DNA of 64,000 bases from Nematopogon swammerdamellus (lineage: Eukaryota; Arthropoda; Insecta; Lepidoptera; Adelidae), in the NCBI GenBank assembly GCA_946902875.1, contig OX336343.1, positions 18,461,596 to 18,525,595 of the forward strand, read 5' to 3'. The notes below the pieces were generated by a model that ran no database searches, had not been told where the DNA came from, and was given only the letters and a program-made list of their open reading frames with translations. Positions 55,399 through 64,000 of this stretch are shown here, one piece after another. The position numbers were made by a program, and so were the translations under genes. Positions within the stretch are counted from its first letter, which is position 1. Each line of letters starts with the position of its first letter.

Positions 55399-55780
55399 TT
55401 TTTTTTTTTTTATGGAAACTGTCACGTTTGGCTACATCACCTACAACATCCGTGATGTCAGCCCATAACACCGTGTGAACTAGGTGTCATGTCAGTGCTT
55501 CCCTTCGATCGTGCCGGCTACACTGAACTGGACGGAAAACACAAACTATTTACATAGCCGTTTCTACCGACGTTTCATTCAGTGCGGTGGTACCAACCCG
55601 GGCGGGTTGAACCCTACCACCGAGTAAAGGGACCTACAGTTTTACGTGGAATCCGAACCACGGTCAGCCTCCAACGGTCGAGCGGTCACCCATCCAAGTA
55701 CTGACCGCGCCCAGCGTTGCTTAACAATGAATAGCGACAGTGGACTGCCTGCACCACTGAGCTGAGCTATCGAGGCTGAC
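55399..55780 (-). mobile_element. 5S/tRNA chimeric SINE, best full-length copy
   Basis: Read on minus: GCCTCGATAGCTCAGCTCAG (A box), about 40 nt, TTGTTAAGCAACGCTGGGCG and CGGTCAGTACTTGGATGGGT (5S rRNA segment), CGTGGTTCGGATTCCACG (B box), the body, and a terminal A-run. It has the most complete head in the window. Confidence 0.9.
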
Positions 55781-56223
55781 AGCCTACATACATTAATGTA
55801 CGTTGCGTTTTCAAAATTGCCAACGATGAATATATTCTCTCGTGCATGCGTACCTTTGCGAATCAAGTGAACGGCCTCCTCGGCTTCGCAGAAGGATCGT
55901 GTTCAATATATTATTAACCGTATCCTTATGAGCTCTGCCCGATTGTCTGCTAGCTGTAGCCGCCTACATAGAATATAATTATACATTTAGATATATGCAC
56001 TTAGAATATAGGTATCTACTCCAGACAGTCATTTCGTGGAAGTATCGCGGACTGTCGTTCGTTTTTTCTTTTCAACAAAATGTTTCTTGATTAACACTTA
56101 CCTATACAACTACTAAATCGAACTTATCTTAATACACGATCATAATTTAAAATTATAATTCAAATTTCTAGGTTTCTGTTTATTTAAGACACTAATTTGA
56201 AATTCCTACACTAGTTTTTTTTG

Positions 56224-56272
56224 TTTTTCTACTACTAGGTACATCTAAATGATGTACCTAGTAGTAGAAAAA
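56224..56272. repeat. Perfect 22-bp inverted repeat, 5-nt loop
   Basis: TTTTTCTACTACTAGGTACA (plus TC), loop TAAAT, exact inverse to 56272. Confidence 0.88.
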
Positions 56273-56403
56273 TAAAATAAATAAACTGAAACTGAAAAGA
56301 AAGCTATAAAAAAAAATTGGATTAGAAGTCCCCCTATATGGACCGTGTGTAATTCATTGTTTTAAGAGCAATAAAAAACTTCGTATCTCTATCTACATTT
56401 ACA

Positions 56404-56434
<31 letters not shown>
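56404..56434 (+). repeat. Poly(G) tract, 31 G
   Basis: Uninterrupted G run, longest homopolymer in the window; exact length may be an assembly estimate. Confidence 0.85.
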
Positions 56435-56435
<1 letters not shown>

Positions 56436-56642
56436 AATATGTGTATATTTGAGGGTTTATTTAACATAAGATGAACCGCGTGTTGGTATCCACTGCATTC
56501 TATTTTCAATGTCTGTAGGTAGAATAATAAAGAAATTATCTCTATTTAAAGTCTGAAGATCTCATTCTGAACAAAGTACTGTTTTTATGTCATTGATGTA
56601 TCTTTGTAATGTAAAGTACTGAATAAATAATATTAATAATTT

Positions 56643-56980
56643 GTAGTACATACATACATATCACACACGCTGAATCCCGACAATCGGGGTAAGCAGAGTA
56701 ATCGGTGTTGTGCTGCAAGATCTCTGGTAAATTACAGCACAACACCGACCGCCACGTTTCGCAAATTATTCGAACAAGATTCAATCGATCAAGCAGCAAG
56801 TAAGGCACGAAGACTCACCTGCTGCATGACTCGGTGGAAGTACCGTGCCAAGGTGAGAGGTGGCGAGCCTGTCGCCCTTTAGCACGGCATCTTGTCCTTA
56901 TCCCTTAGTCGCCTTTTACGACATGCACGGGGAGAGATGCAGTGAGGCTATTCTTTTTAAGTACCGGCCCCACACGGTAT
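56643..56980 (-). repeat. Family B, best uninterrupted copy
   Basis: ATACATACATATCACACACG, CCCGACAATCGGGGTAAGC, GTTGTGCTGCAAG with its inverse TACAGCACAACACCGACC, GACTCGGTGGAAG, CCTTTTACGACATGCACGGG, to GGCCCCACACGGTAT. A 71-codon plus frame over its right end (FYDMHGERC...) recurs in other copies but has no start common to them. Confidence 0.75.
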
Positions 56981-56989
56981 TTTGTAGTA

Positions 56990-58320
56990 ATAATTTGGAA
57001 TTTGGAACAATAAGTTATTTCCCCCAATTTCCGTATGATTTCAAAAAAAAAAGATATAATATAAGTTTATTATAAAAATATATTTAAGTTCAGAGTCGAC
57101 TATTAGATTTTCATAACAGTATAGTAGTAGGTACAGCGATAGTCACGGTTGTTACGATGTTGATTGGTCTCCTCCCACGTCGCGCGCACAGTGCTCTAGT
57201 TGCAGTACCTACCTAGGTAGGTGCGACTGTGCGAGCCCAAACACTTTCTATACACTTTTACTTTCATTGCAATACTCTTCAATAAGTACCGGTTAGATTA
57301 ATAACGTAAGAGGAAGATAATTGAATCGATATTATGTGAAATTGCGCCCAATTTTCTTCATTTAATAAAAAGTTTGTATTAGATTCACATATTTATTTGG
57401 CCATAAAGAATACACAACATTAACAATATTTCATTGAGACATAGGTATTATGCATATTCACAATATTCAGTATGATGGTTCATCATTTTTTTTGTCATCA
57501 CATCACACGGCAAACGACCACATTCGCTATGATTATAAAATCGCTGTTTAATATTAGTGATTTTATTTCGCATAGATTCTGTCCATGGCTTCGCTCGCGT
57601 GAAATTAGATTAAAACAAAATCCCAGCTATTTAAGTCGGGAATACGTCAGCTACTACTAATAAAGCATTGAGTGTGACCTAAATAACGAGTTTTTCAGTA
57701 GCAGACAGACAGACAGACGACACGTAACGGACATGACCTGAATTAGAAAGGTTATATCAGTGCATCGAGAAGAGCATTTCAGTATATGAATACACTCGAC
57801 GATCTCAACCGACAAGTACCTAGCTGTTACCCCACACACAAGCTCTATCTACTTTGAGAAGATCATATCGATGGTGTGGCGACATCTGTCGGTGAGTAGC
57901 TTAATTAGAACATTTTCTTCGCCACTACCGTGGCGCCGCTGTTGGCGGCATGCGGAATTTTGAATTTTTTACTTACCTATATTAAAATAATTTGATTCTG
58001 AAGCAATTGTACGTAATTTGTTTTTATAATCCCTGATCGGGATTGAACTCCTAACTAAAGACTCAGGCACGGCCAATTTCACCTCTAGGAGATATTAGTC
58101 AAGTTGAAGACGGACTAATTCACTCGTGCGAACGGAAACGCCATACATTCCATCAATTTGAGGAAATATGGCCAATAACACAGTGACAGTCAACAGTTTC
58201 AACCACAGAACTGCGATCGTCGGCCATCTTACCCCAGACCATAGCACTTCCTTACTCTGTGGTATAACTAATAAATAACGGTCCGATTCCTCCTAACACA
58301 TCAACTGTACACTGAAAATT
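56990..58320. other. Unassigned DNA with a small LINE fragment
   Basis: 57395-57480 is an inverted piece of the LINE-like unit at 53380-53460 (ACAATATTTCATTGAGACAT). A short (CAGA)n lies at 57703-57718. Nothing else recognised. Confidence 0.4.
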
Positions 58321-58324
58321 TAAA

Positions 58325-58785
58325 AAAACTCCGACCTTTAAAAAGTAAAAAATCATTTTCGTTTACTTACTTAAAGGAGTCGAAGGACCGCTAAGGAAAT
58401 TCCCGCGCTGCTCTACGGTTTTATATTTTATTTACTTAGCGGCCCCCCGACTCCTTTAAGTAAGTAAACGGAAATTATGTTTTACTATTTAAGAGTCTTT
58501 TAAAATTGCAAAGGTTTTTTTTTTAATTGTAATGTAACTTTATTTCAAGCTTTTTAAAAAAACCGCATGCAAGTCGGTTCATTTTTAAGATAATGAATTT
58601 TTTTTATTACTTAATTACTTGATTACAAACATAGCTAACAACCATCCCGATTAAACCAGCTTTCTAATAAAAATACCTCATCCAAATCGGTTCATCCGTT
58701 TGGGAGCTACGATGCCACAGACACTCTTACACACGTTAAACTTATAACACCCCTCTTTTTTTTCGTCGGGGTCTAAAAATAAGAA
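58325..58785. mobile_element. Family J element plus conserved tail
   Basis: Inverted part 58325-58510 as in 21139-21320, followed by a tail with AGCTTTTTAAAAAAACCGCA, CATCCGTTTGGGAGCTACGA, TGCCACAGACA and ACACGTTAAACTTAT. The same tail follows the half-copy at 62145-62480, so arms and tail may be one element. Confidence 0.65.
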
Positions 58786-58899
58786 CCTCTATTAAATGAC
58801 CAAGTCTTATCAACAAGTTATGTACGTATGTATACGTAGCAAGAAACGATAACAGCTGCTTCGAGACGTGCCTACAGACCGCAGAAGAGTAGCAGAGCC

Positions 58900-58923
58900 A
58901 TGAGCCGCCGCGCGCGACCCAAG
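58900..58923 (+). CDS. SNAG-like micro-exon candidate (MSRRARPK)
   Basis: ATG opens eight codons that end exactly at CCCAAG/GTAACA, phase 0, in a GC-rich block with a purine-rich leader. The peptide resembles SNAG repressor N-termini of zinc-finger factors (MSRRKQ-type), which are often encoded on a very short first exon before a long intron. No zinc-finger exon is visible in the window, so this is a hypothesis. Confidence 0.3.
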
Positions 58924-59084
58924 GTAACAGATAAGACCGTAACGCATCATGGCAATGCCACTGAAGTTCACTCGTGTTGCTAGGTACCGTTTATAGGGTT
59001 TCGTACCTCAAAAAAAGGAAAAAACCGGAAACCATCTGTCTACTGGACGAAAATAGATTAAATTAGATACCTATACATATACCT

Positions 59085-59475
59085 ACACCGTGTCCCAAAA
59101 CTCAACGTCAAGCGGGAACCAGGGAGTAGGCCAGTTTGACTACCCAGGGAAATAGAAGAAAAAAAAATCGGAGTCCTTTATTTTTTTAGAAAAAAATTCA
59201 ACTGAATATTTTTTTTGGTAAAACTACAGGCATTCTGGTTTTGTTTGGGATACTGATCAATAGCAGAGTTATTTAGGCTACCAATAAAATTTTTTTACAA
59301 ATATATTCGCAAATTTGTAGTCGTACCTAAAAATGTAAATTTTCAACGTTTCTTAAAAAATGCTCATATCATAAAAAACAAATGACTCCGATTTGTTTTC
59401 TTATCTTTCCCTTGGTACACATAAACTGGCCTACTCCCTGGTTCCCGCTTGGCGTTGAGTTTTGGGACACCCTGT
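59085..59475. mobile_element. MITE with ~60-bp inverted ends
   Basis: Ends ACACCGTGTCCCAAAACTCA and, inverted, ACAGGGTGTCCCAAAACTCA, continuing as AACCAGGGAGTAGGCCAGTT; 391 bp, AT-rich centre, no ORF. The GGTGTCCCA ends resemble the fold-back element at 16891-17712. Confidence 0.85.
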
Positions 59476-59479
59476 ATAG

Positions 59480-60345
59480 AGTTTGATGGATGATCCAATC
59501 ACGGACGTGTAGCGTAAATGAACGAATTTAGATTTTGAATTTTTTTTTTCAAGTCCATAATGTGATGTAGATATCAAATGAAAGCAATAGGATAGAATAG
59601 AATAGGAAAGGATAAGAAATACAAATATATATTTTTTTATAATATAGAATGCGAAAAATATAAAAAAACACTTAAGGAAGATTACGAAAATCGAACATTC
59701 GCCCCCGCCACCCATTATCTCCGAAAATACTGATCCTAAATAAAAAGAAATATAGGACCTATCGAAGTAAAAATTTTAGACCTGCTGTATCATAAATTCA
59801 TGTCGATCAACCTGTTAAACAATTCACAATTATTTATACGTACACACGATGATGATGGATGACACTCGCGCTAGCTATTAAGAAAATGTCTATTTATATC
59901 ACCATTTACTATGCTATCAATGTCCAATATCATTGACTCGAGAGTCGAGAGTCTAAGAGGTGTCGGTTTGTTTAGATGAGGTCACTTAACAGCTTCGCAG
60001 TACTTAGCGCAAAACATCCTTCTTCGGATTAGCTGCGCAATTGAATTAATGTACATATAGACATAGCTAACATCACGTTGAACGGAGTAAGTTTTCCAAT
60101 AAAAAAAACGGAGTCAACGGATAGCTATGTTCCACCGGATGTGTCATGCGGGTCTACCGGGAACAACTCGACACGCTCACTCACCCAAAAACTCACTCTG
60201 TTCCAACCAATCAGAAGCGTTAGTTAATGCACTCGACGCGGCTATTGGATGAAACCGAGCGAGTTTTTGGCTGAGGTGTCGAGGAGGTCCCAGTACATGA
60301 GCAGATAGCAGATTATCCGTCTGTGGTTCTAAATGGTCCTGATAT
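59480..60345. other. Unassigned AT-rich DNA
   Basis: Includes CACTCACCC...CCAATCAGAAGC and GGCTATTGGATG (60178-60250), a motif pair that recurs at 11325-11370 and 63220-63320, likely a further dispersed repeat. Confidence 0.4.
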
Positions 60346-60347
60346 CT

Positions 60348-60711
60348 TTTTTTTTTCTGACTGAATCTGACACGGTTGGCTAAATCACCTACTACATCCG
60401 TAATGTCAGCCCATAACACCTTGGTGAACTAGGTGCCATGACAGTGCTTCCCTACGGTCGTGCCGGCTACACTGACCGGGACAGAAAACCAATATCCTTG
60501 CGGAAAACACGAACTATTGAAATAGCCGATTCAACCGACATTTCATTCAGTGCTGTTGTGGTACCAATCCGCGCGGGTTTAACCCTACCGCCTAGTAAGG
60601 TAAGAATGGAAGTGACCTACAGTTTTACGTGGAATCCGAACCACGGTCAGCCTCCAACGGTCGAGCGCTCACCCATCCAAGTACTGAGCGCGCCTAGGGT
60701 TGCTTAATAAC
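60348..60711 (-). mobile_element. 5S/tRNA SINE, minus, A-box end missing
   Basis: Tail with CTGACACGGTTGGCTAAATC, body, GGAATCCGAACCACGGTCAG, CATCCAAGTACTGAGCGCGC and TAGGGTTGCTTAATAAC. Confidence 0.8.
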
Positions 60712-61039
60712 AGTCGACAGGCCCAGCGGCGACTCCTGGTCCTGAATATTGGGTTGGCTCTGGCTAAGGATTTTTTTTTTTCATAATTTCATAACTTAGG
60801 TACCTACGCGTTAATTTATTTCTACCACAATGAGTTCAAAAACTGAAAGACGATTACGATATAGATAGTTTATTTATAATATTTAGTTTAAATGATTTAT
60901 TTTGCTCACTTACGATTTATTTGTCTGTAGATAGGTACCTACTGGTTGTGTCAAAGCTGTCGAGTTGCAGCCGACAACAGCGACGTCTCCTCTGGCACGA
61001 CGACGACGAGACAGGCATACAAGCTTGAATTGTTACATT

Positions 61040-61225
61040 TTATTTGTACATGAAGTCCACTCTTCGTTCCACAGACAAGAAATTTTCGATGACTTGATGG
61101 TGAAAATCTTCTTTCTTCCTCAATTTTGTTAGCAACTCCTTTTCCACAGATATGTAAGAGTGCCAAATTACTGAGTCTCTGTTGTCCTTGAGTGCTCCGT
61201 AGATAGCTCGGTAGGAGTTTGCCAT
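61040..61225 (-). CDS. Small conserved-looking protein of unknown function, 61 residues
   Basis: ATG to TAA without introns, coding-like codon use throughout. The peptide MANSYRAIYGALKDNRDSVI, then WHSYISVEKELLTKLRKK and a C-terminal VERRVDFMYK, is charged, probably helical, with no signal peptide or membrane segment. The N-terminal SYRAIYG is reminiscent of short mitochondrial LYR-type starts, but the motif is not exact and I do not assign it. The stop codon overlaps an AATAAA signal, so the 3'UTR would be very short. A CpG-richer block upstream (61310-61560) could be its promoter. Confidence 0.55.
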   Translation of the reverse strand: MANSYRAIYGALKDNRDSVIWHSYISVEKELLTKLRKKEDFHHQVIENFLSVERRVDFMYK

Positions 61226-61239
61226 TATAATTACCAATA

Positions 61240-62140
61240 AATCACTTTAAATTTAACAACACTGCACAGGATTCATCCATACAAAGTCCATACCTACATA
61301 ACGGAATATATGCACCCGCACACGCAACACACACACCTAGCTCGCTCGCTAGCTCGCTCTACTCGCTACGCGTCCCTAAATGCACTCCCCGCTGCGCCAA
61401 CTCGAAAGGCTGATCAGCGGGTCCGGGCGGGACGGGGGGGACATCGGTCGCTTCCGCCTTGTATGGAAAACGATGGCGCTTCAAAATGTAGCCAACCGGC
61501 CAATGAATGCCTTGATGTGTCGTCATTCGTCGTCGCCCGCGTTTGACGCGCGCGAAATTTCAAATTATGTAACGGGTATGGTATTGACGTTTTATCTTAT
61601 TAATCGTGGATTATATGACATAAATAATATAACTCCGAAATTTTTTCACATTTATTTTAGCCTGATACTTCTGTATTAATGGTGTCATTCATTTTATTTG
61701 GTTTGGCGGCGCCAACCTCGCCAACTGAGAGGAGTCGCCGCTGGACAGGCCGCACCACTGAGTACTGAGGCTGCCAATTCTAAGGAGGCGACGAGAATTT
61801 AGAAAGAGGAAAATTCTTCCACGGTCACAATTTAACAGACGTTGTTGTTATCTACACAGAACTAAATTTCCACCAATAAACGTATTCTGGCTGGATGTTC
61901 CTTCGTGCGTCGTTGGAACGAGGAAATTCATTCATTTCTGCTTTTTTTTTTTTTTTTTGGAGGGGGAACATTGGTGCGCACTCAAACAGCTGAATCGCCA
62001 TTTTGAGTTTGACCTCGCACGCGTGCTGACGTTTCGACAATGACTCGTCTCTCATCCTCCATTTAGCACGTTCTGTGATTTGATTACAGTACCTAGGTAG
62101 ACTAAAGAAGCTTGTGACGCAGCAGATGTAAGATAAATTA
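61240..62140. other. Likely promoter-containing intergenic block
   Basis: 61320-61560 is GC-richer with CTCGCTCGCTAGCTCGCTC repeats and GCCAATGAATG near 61500 (CCAAT-type). Plus frames here (61310-61679) look non-coding. 61715-61780 holds a weak SINE-head-like piece (CCGCACCACTGAGTACTGAG). Confidence 0.35.
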
Positions 62141-62144
62141 AAAT

Positions 62145-62480
62145 TTACTTAGCGGTCCCTTGACTCCTTTATGTAAGTAAACGGAAATTATTATTTGACT
62201 TCTTAAGGGTCGGGAGTTTTTTTAATTTGTAATTTAACTTTTATTTCAAGCTTTTTAAAAAAAACCGCATGAAAACGGTCCACTTTTTGAGATAATAATT
62301 TTTTTGATTATTTAATTACTTGATTGCAAAAATAGCTAAGATCCCGATAAAACCAGCTTTCTAATTAAAAAACCGCATCCCAATCGGTCCATCCGTTTGG
62401 GAGCTACGATGCCACAGACAGACACACACACGTTAAACTTATATATAACACCCCCCCTTTTTGCGCCGGGGATTAAAAAT
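62145..62480 (+). mobile_element. Family J half-copy with conserved tail
   Basis: CTTAGCGGTCCCTTGACTCC, AAACGGAAATTATTATTTGA, AAGGGTCGGGAG and then the tail with CCATCCGTTTGGGAGCTACG; right arm only. Confidence 0.65.
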
Positions 62481-62989
62481 GTATGAGTTACTCCACGCAT
62501 TCAGATTCGGTGCAAGTACAGGACTCTACTCTGAGTACATGGTGGGTCTGAATGCTGTCTGTCTGCGTACCTGCCCGTGATGGTACTACCGCATTGGATT
62601 CAAGTAAGTAGAAACGTCAAAACGGCCATGAAACTTATTTCGCATTTTTTATCAGTTCCGTGTAGCCGAAAAAGAACACATGAAAAGCATTACAATGGCA
62701 CCTAAGTACTTGCAGGAACATGGTTGGAACGACGAACAGGGCTATGGTGAATCAAGCAGATGATAGCCAAGCAACATGTACTCGAAACTTATAAAAAAAT
62801 TGCTTTGTTTTCTTTCATCTTTTAATTTACGTTTACATTTATGCCGCTACATATTTTCCGATATAACACGACGCCGTCCGTGACGTATGCAGAAATTTGG
62901 CACCGAAACACATCACGGGGTCATTGCCAAAGAGAAGGAAGAACACCTGCTTTCCCTCTCCGCGACTTCGACCAACTCCTCACGTGACG

Positions 62990-63125
62990 TCTATGCATAG
63001 CGACGTCGCGCCCATTTCCCAACGGGGCAGAAAGAGACGGATCTCAGACACCTGCTTGACATAAAACTTCATAAACTCATAATATTCTTCATACATGCTC
63101 GTCGGTTACGGATAGTACTATAGAT
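62990..63125 (+). repeat. Dispersed family R fragment
   Basis: ACGGGGCAGAAAGAGACGGA, TCTCAGACACCTGC, CTTCATACATGCTCGTCGGT, diverged from 44999-45190. Confidence 0.55.
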
Positions 63126-63363
63126 TAAGGAATGGGGTACACATACTACGCACTTAACTTTTTAGAGTAAATTGCCCGATCGAACGTTCTTGCCCGATCG
63201 TATGTACCGAGAACCACACACGCGCTCACTCACGCAAAATCTCGCCAATCAAAAGCATTAGATTCAACCAATTCAACCAATCAGAAGCATTAGAGAATGC
63301 ACTCGACACGGCTATTGCTTGAAATCGGCGCGTTGTTCTCGGTAGACCCACTGCTGGTCTATA

Positions 63364-63846
63364 CAGAGTGTTTCAGGATAAGCTTGAGAAACTTTAGGAA
63401 TAGAAAGTACTCATTATTAGAAGAAAATAATCCTTATCACTTAAATCGAAATCCTGTATTGTTTTTTCATAAAAAAAATTTAAATCGTAATAAAAACTCG
63501 ATGTACAGTGAGATTTGGCAACAGGGCTGTCTAGGTCTATCTAGGGAGTGCAATGACCTTGTTCAGTCCCCTTTTTCTTTTGATGCCATTCAAATTTACG
63601 GGTTTGGAATTTACGTACATGCAGTACAATTTCTACTAGTTAGGCATGTAAGTTAGTAATTTTATTTATTTAATAAAGGTGTACTTTAACCGTCCACCAA
63701 AGCTCGGTGAAACTATTTTCACCGAGCTATAAAATGTCTATAAAAGTACTATAAAATGTCCAAATCTGGGAAAACGATTCAGAGCTTTCCGTCTTCAAAT
63801 ATGGACCCCTTTCGAACTCTAAAGTTACGAAACCCTATCCTGTCTG
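63364..63846 (-). mobile_element. MITE (family E), copy 3, inverted
   Basis: CAGAGTGTTTCAGGATAAGC to AAACCCTATCCTGTCTG, flanked by TA; reverse orientation to the other two copies. The right end has lost part of the GGGTGTTTC motif. Confidence 0.82.
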
Positions 63847-64000
63847 TATATGTGTACGGGCGTGAGTGGCAGTCAGCAGTAGAATATGGTGATAAATCGG
63901 TCTTCATATGGGGTAGCCAGTAGCTAAGAAATGACAATGCAACACATACAAACAGCGACCTTACCAATATCAAACAGCGTGCCTTGGCTAGTTTTTTTTT

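Larger units (their letters stand above)
55790..56640. other. Unassigned DNA with a palindrome and poly(G)
   Basis: No gene recognised; see the separate entries for the palindrome and homopolymer. Confidence 0.4.

Noticed and set aside
55399..55780. A genuine 5S rRNA gene
   Set aside because: Only the 3' half motif is present, surrounded by tRNA-like boxes and a SINE body with A-tail; not a functional 5S gene.
60438..60707. 89-codon plus-strand frame
   Set aside because: It lies wholly within a SINE copy and is not conserved in other copies.
61380..61679. 99-codon plus-strand frame in the GC-rich block
   Set aside because: No domain; the block better fits the promoter/5'UTR of the minus-strand 61-codon gene, though a divergent transcript cannot be excluded.

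Overview
The window looks like nuclear DNA of a moth or butterfly (Lepidoptera). It is AT-rich, gene-poor and intron-bearing, with abundant TACCTA/TAGGTA words and many dispersed repeats of lepidopteran type: tRNA- and 5S-derived SINEs, LINE 3' ends, hAT, PIF/Harbinger and fold-back MITEs. No bacterial, plasmid or phage organisation is visible. The order is inferred from repeat style and gene structure, not from a database match.

Genes. (1) 500-1843, minus: an intact single-exon yellow/MRJP-family gene with a signal peptide and an unusual hydrophobic, GPI-anchor-like C-terminus. (2) 9135-12852, minus: a three-exon gene for BORCS6 (lyspersin), a subunit of the lysosome-positioning BORC complex; all splice sites and phases fit and give 230 residues. 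(3) 14986-15057, plus: tRNA-Glu(TTC) with a Pol III terminator. (4) 48898-49401, plus: a well-delimited first coding exon of an unrecognised serine-rich protein, with strong acceptor and donor; a possible promoter and 5'UTR exon lies at about 27.65-28.02 kb. (5) 61040-61225, minus: a small complete 61-codon gene of unknown function whose poly(A) signal overlaps its stop codon. Weaker candidates are a SNAG-like micro-exon (58900-58923), GC-rich exon candidates (15224-15309, 54575-54650) and small ORFs (27404-27586, 36171-36437, 36636-36797).

Repeats dominate the rest. A GC-rich satellite of 14 units (132-138 bp) fills 25.19-27.10 kb, and a 33-bp minisatellite fills 33.78-34.46 kb. A SINE family combining tRNA-like A and B boxes with a 5S rRNA segment recurs about ten times; a second dispersed family (called family B here) is fused to that SINE's tail in two copies that share one junction. 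At least four hAT-type elements have 8-bp target duplications, three of them perfect. The locus at 50.9-52.2 kb is a three-level nest: a SINE split by an 822-bp hAT element, itself split by a 246-bp insertion flanked by a 53-bp direct repeat. An 822-bp fold-back element at 16.9-17.7 kb has two 272-bp arms and could make a long hairpin RNA. A 476-bp element at 34.9-35.4 kb has Harbinger-like ends and keeps the start of a MADF-type ORF.

The visible genes (cuticle/pigment secretion, lysosome transport, translation) are ordinary unrelated neighbours, not an operon or a defence or biosynthetic system. The unusual material is in the repeat structures and the orphan exons.
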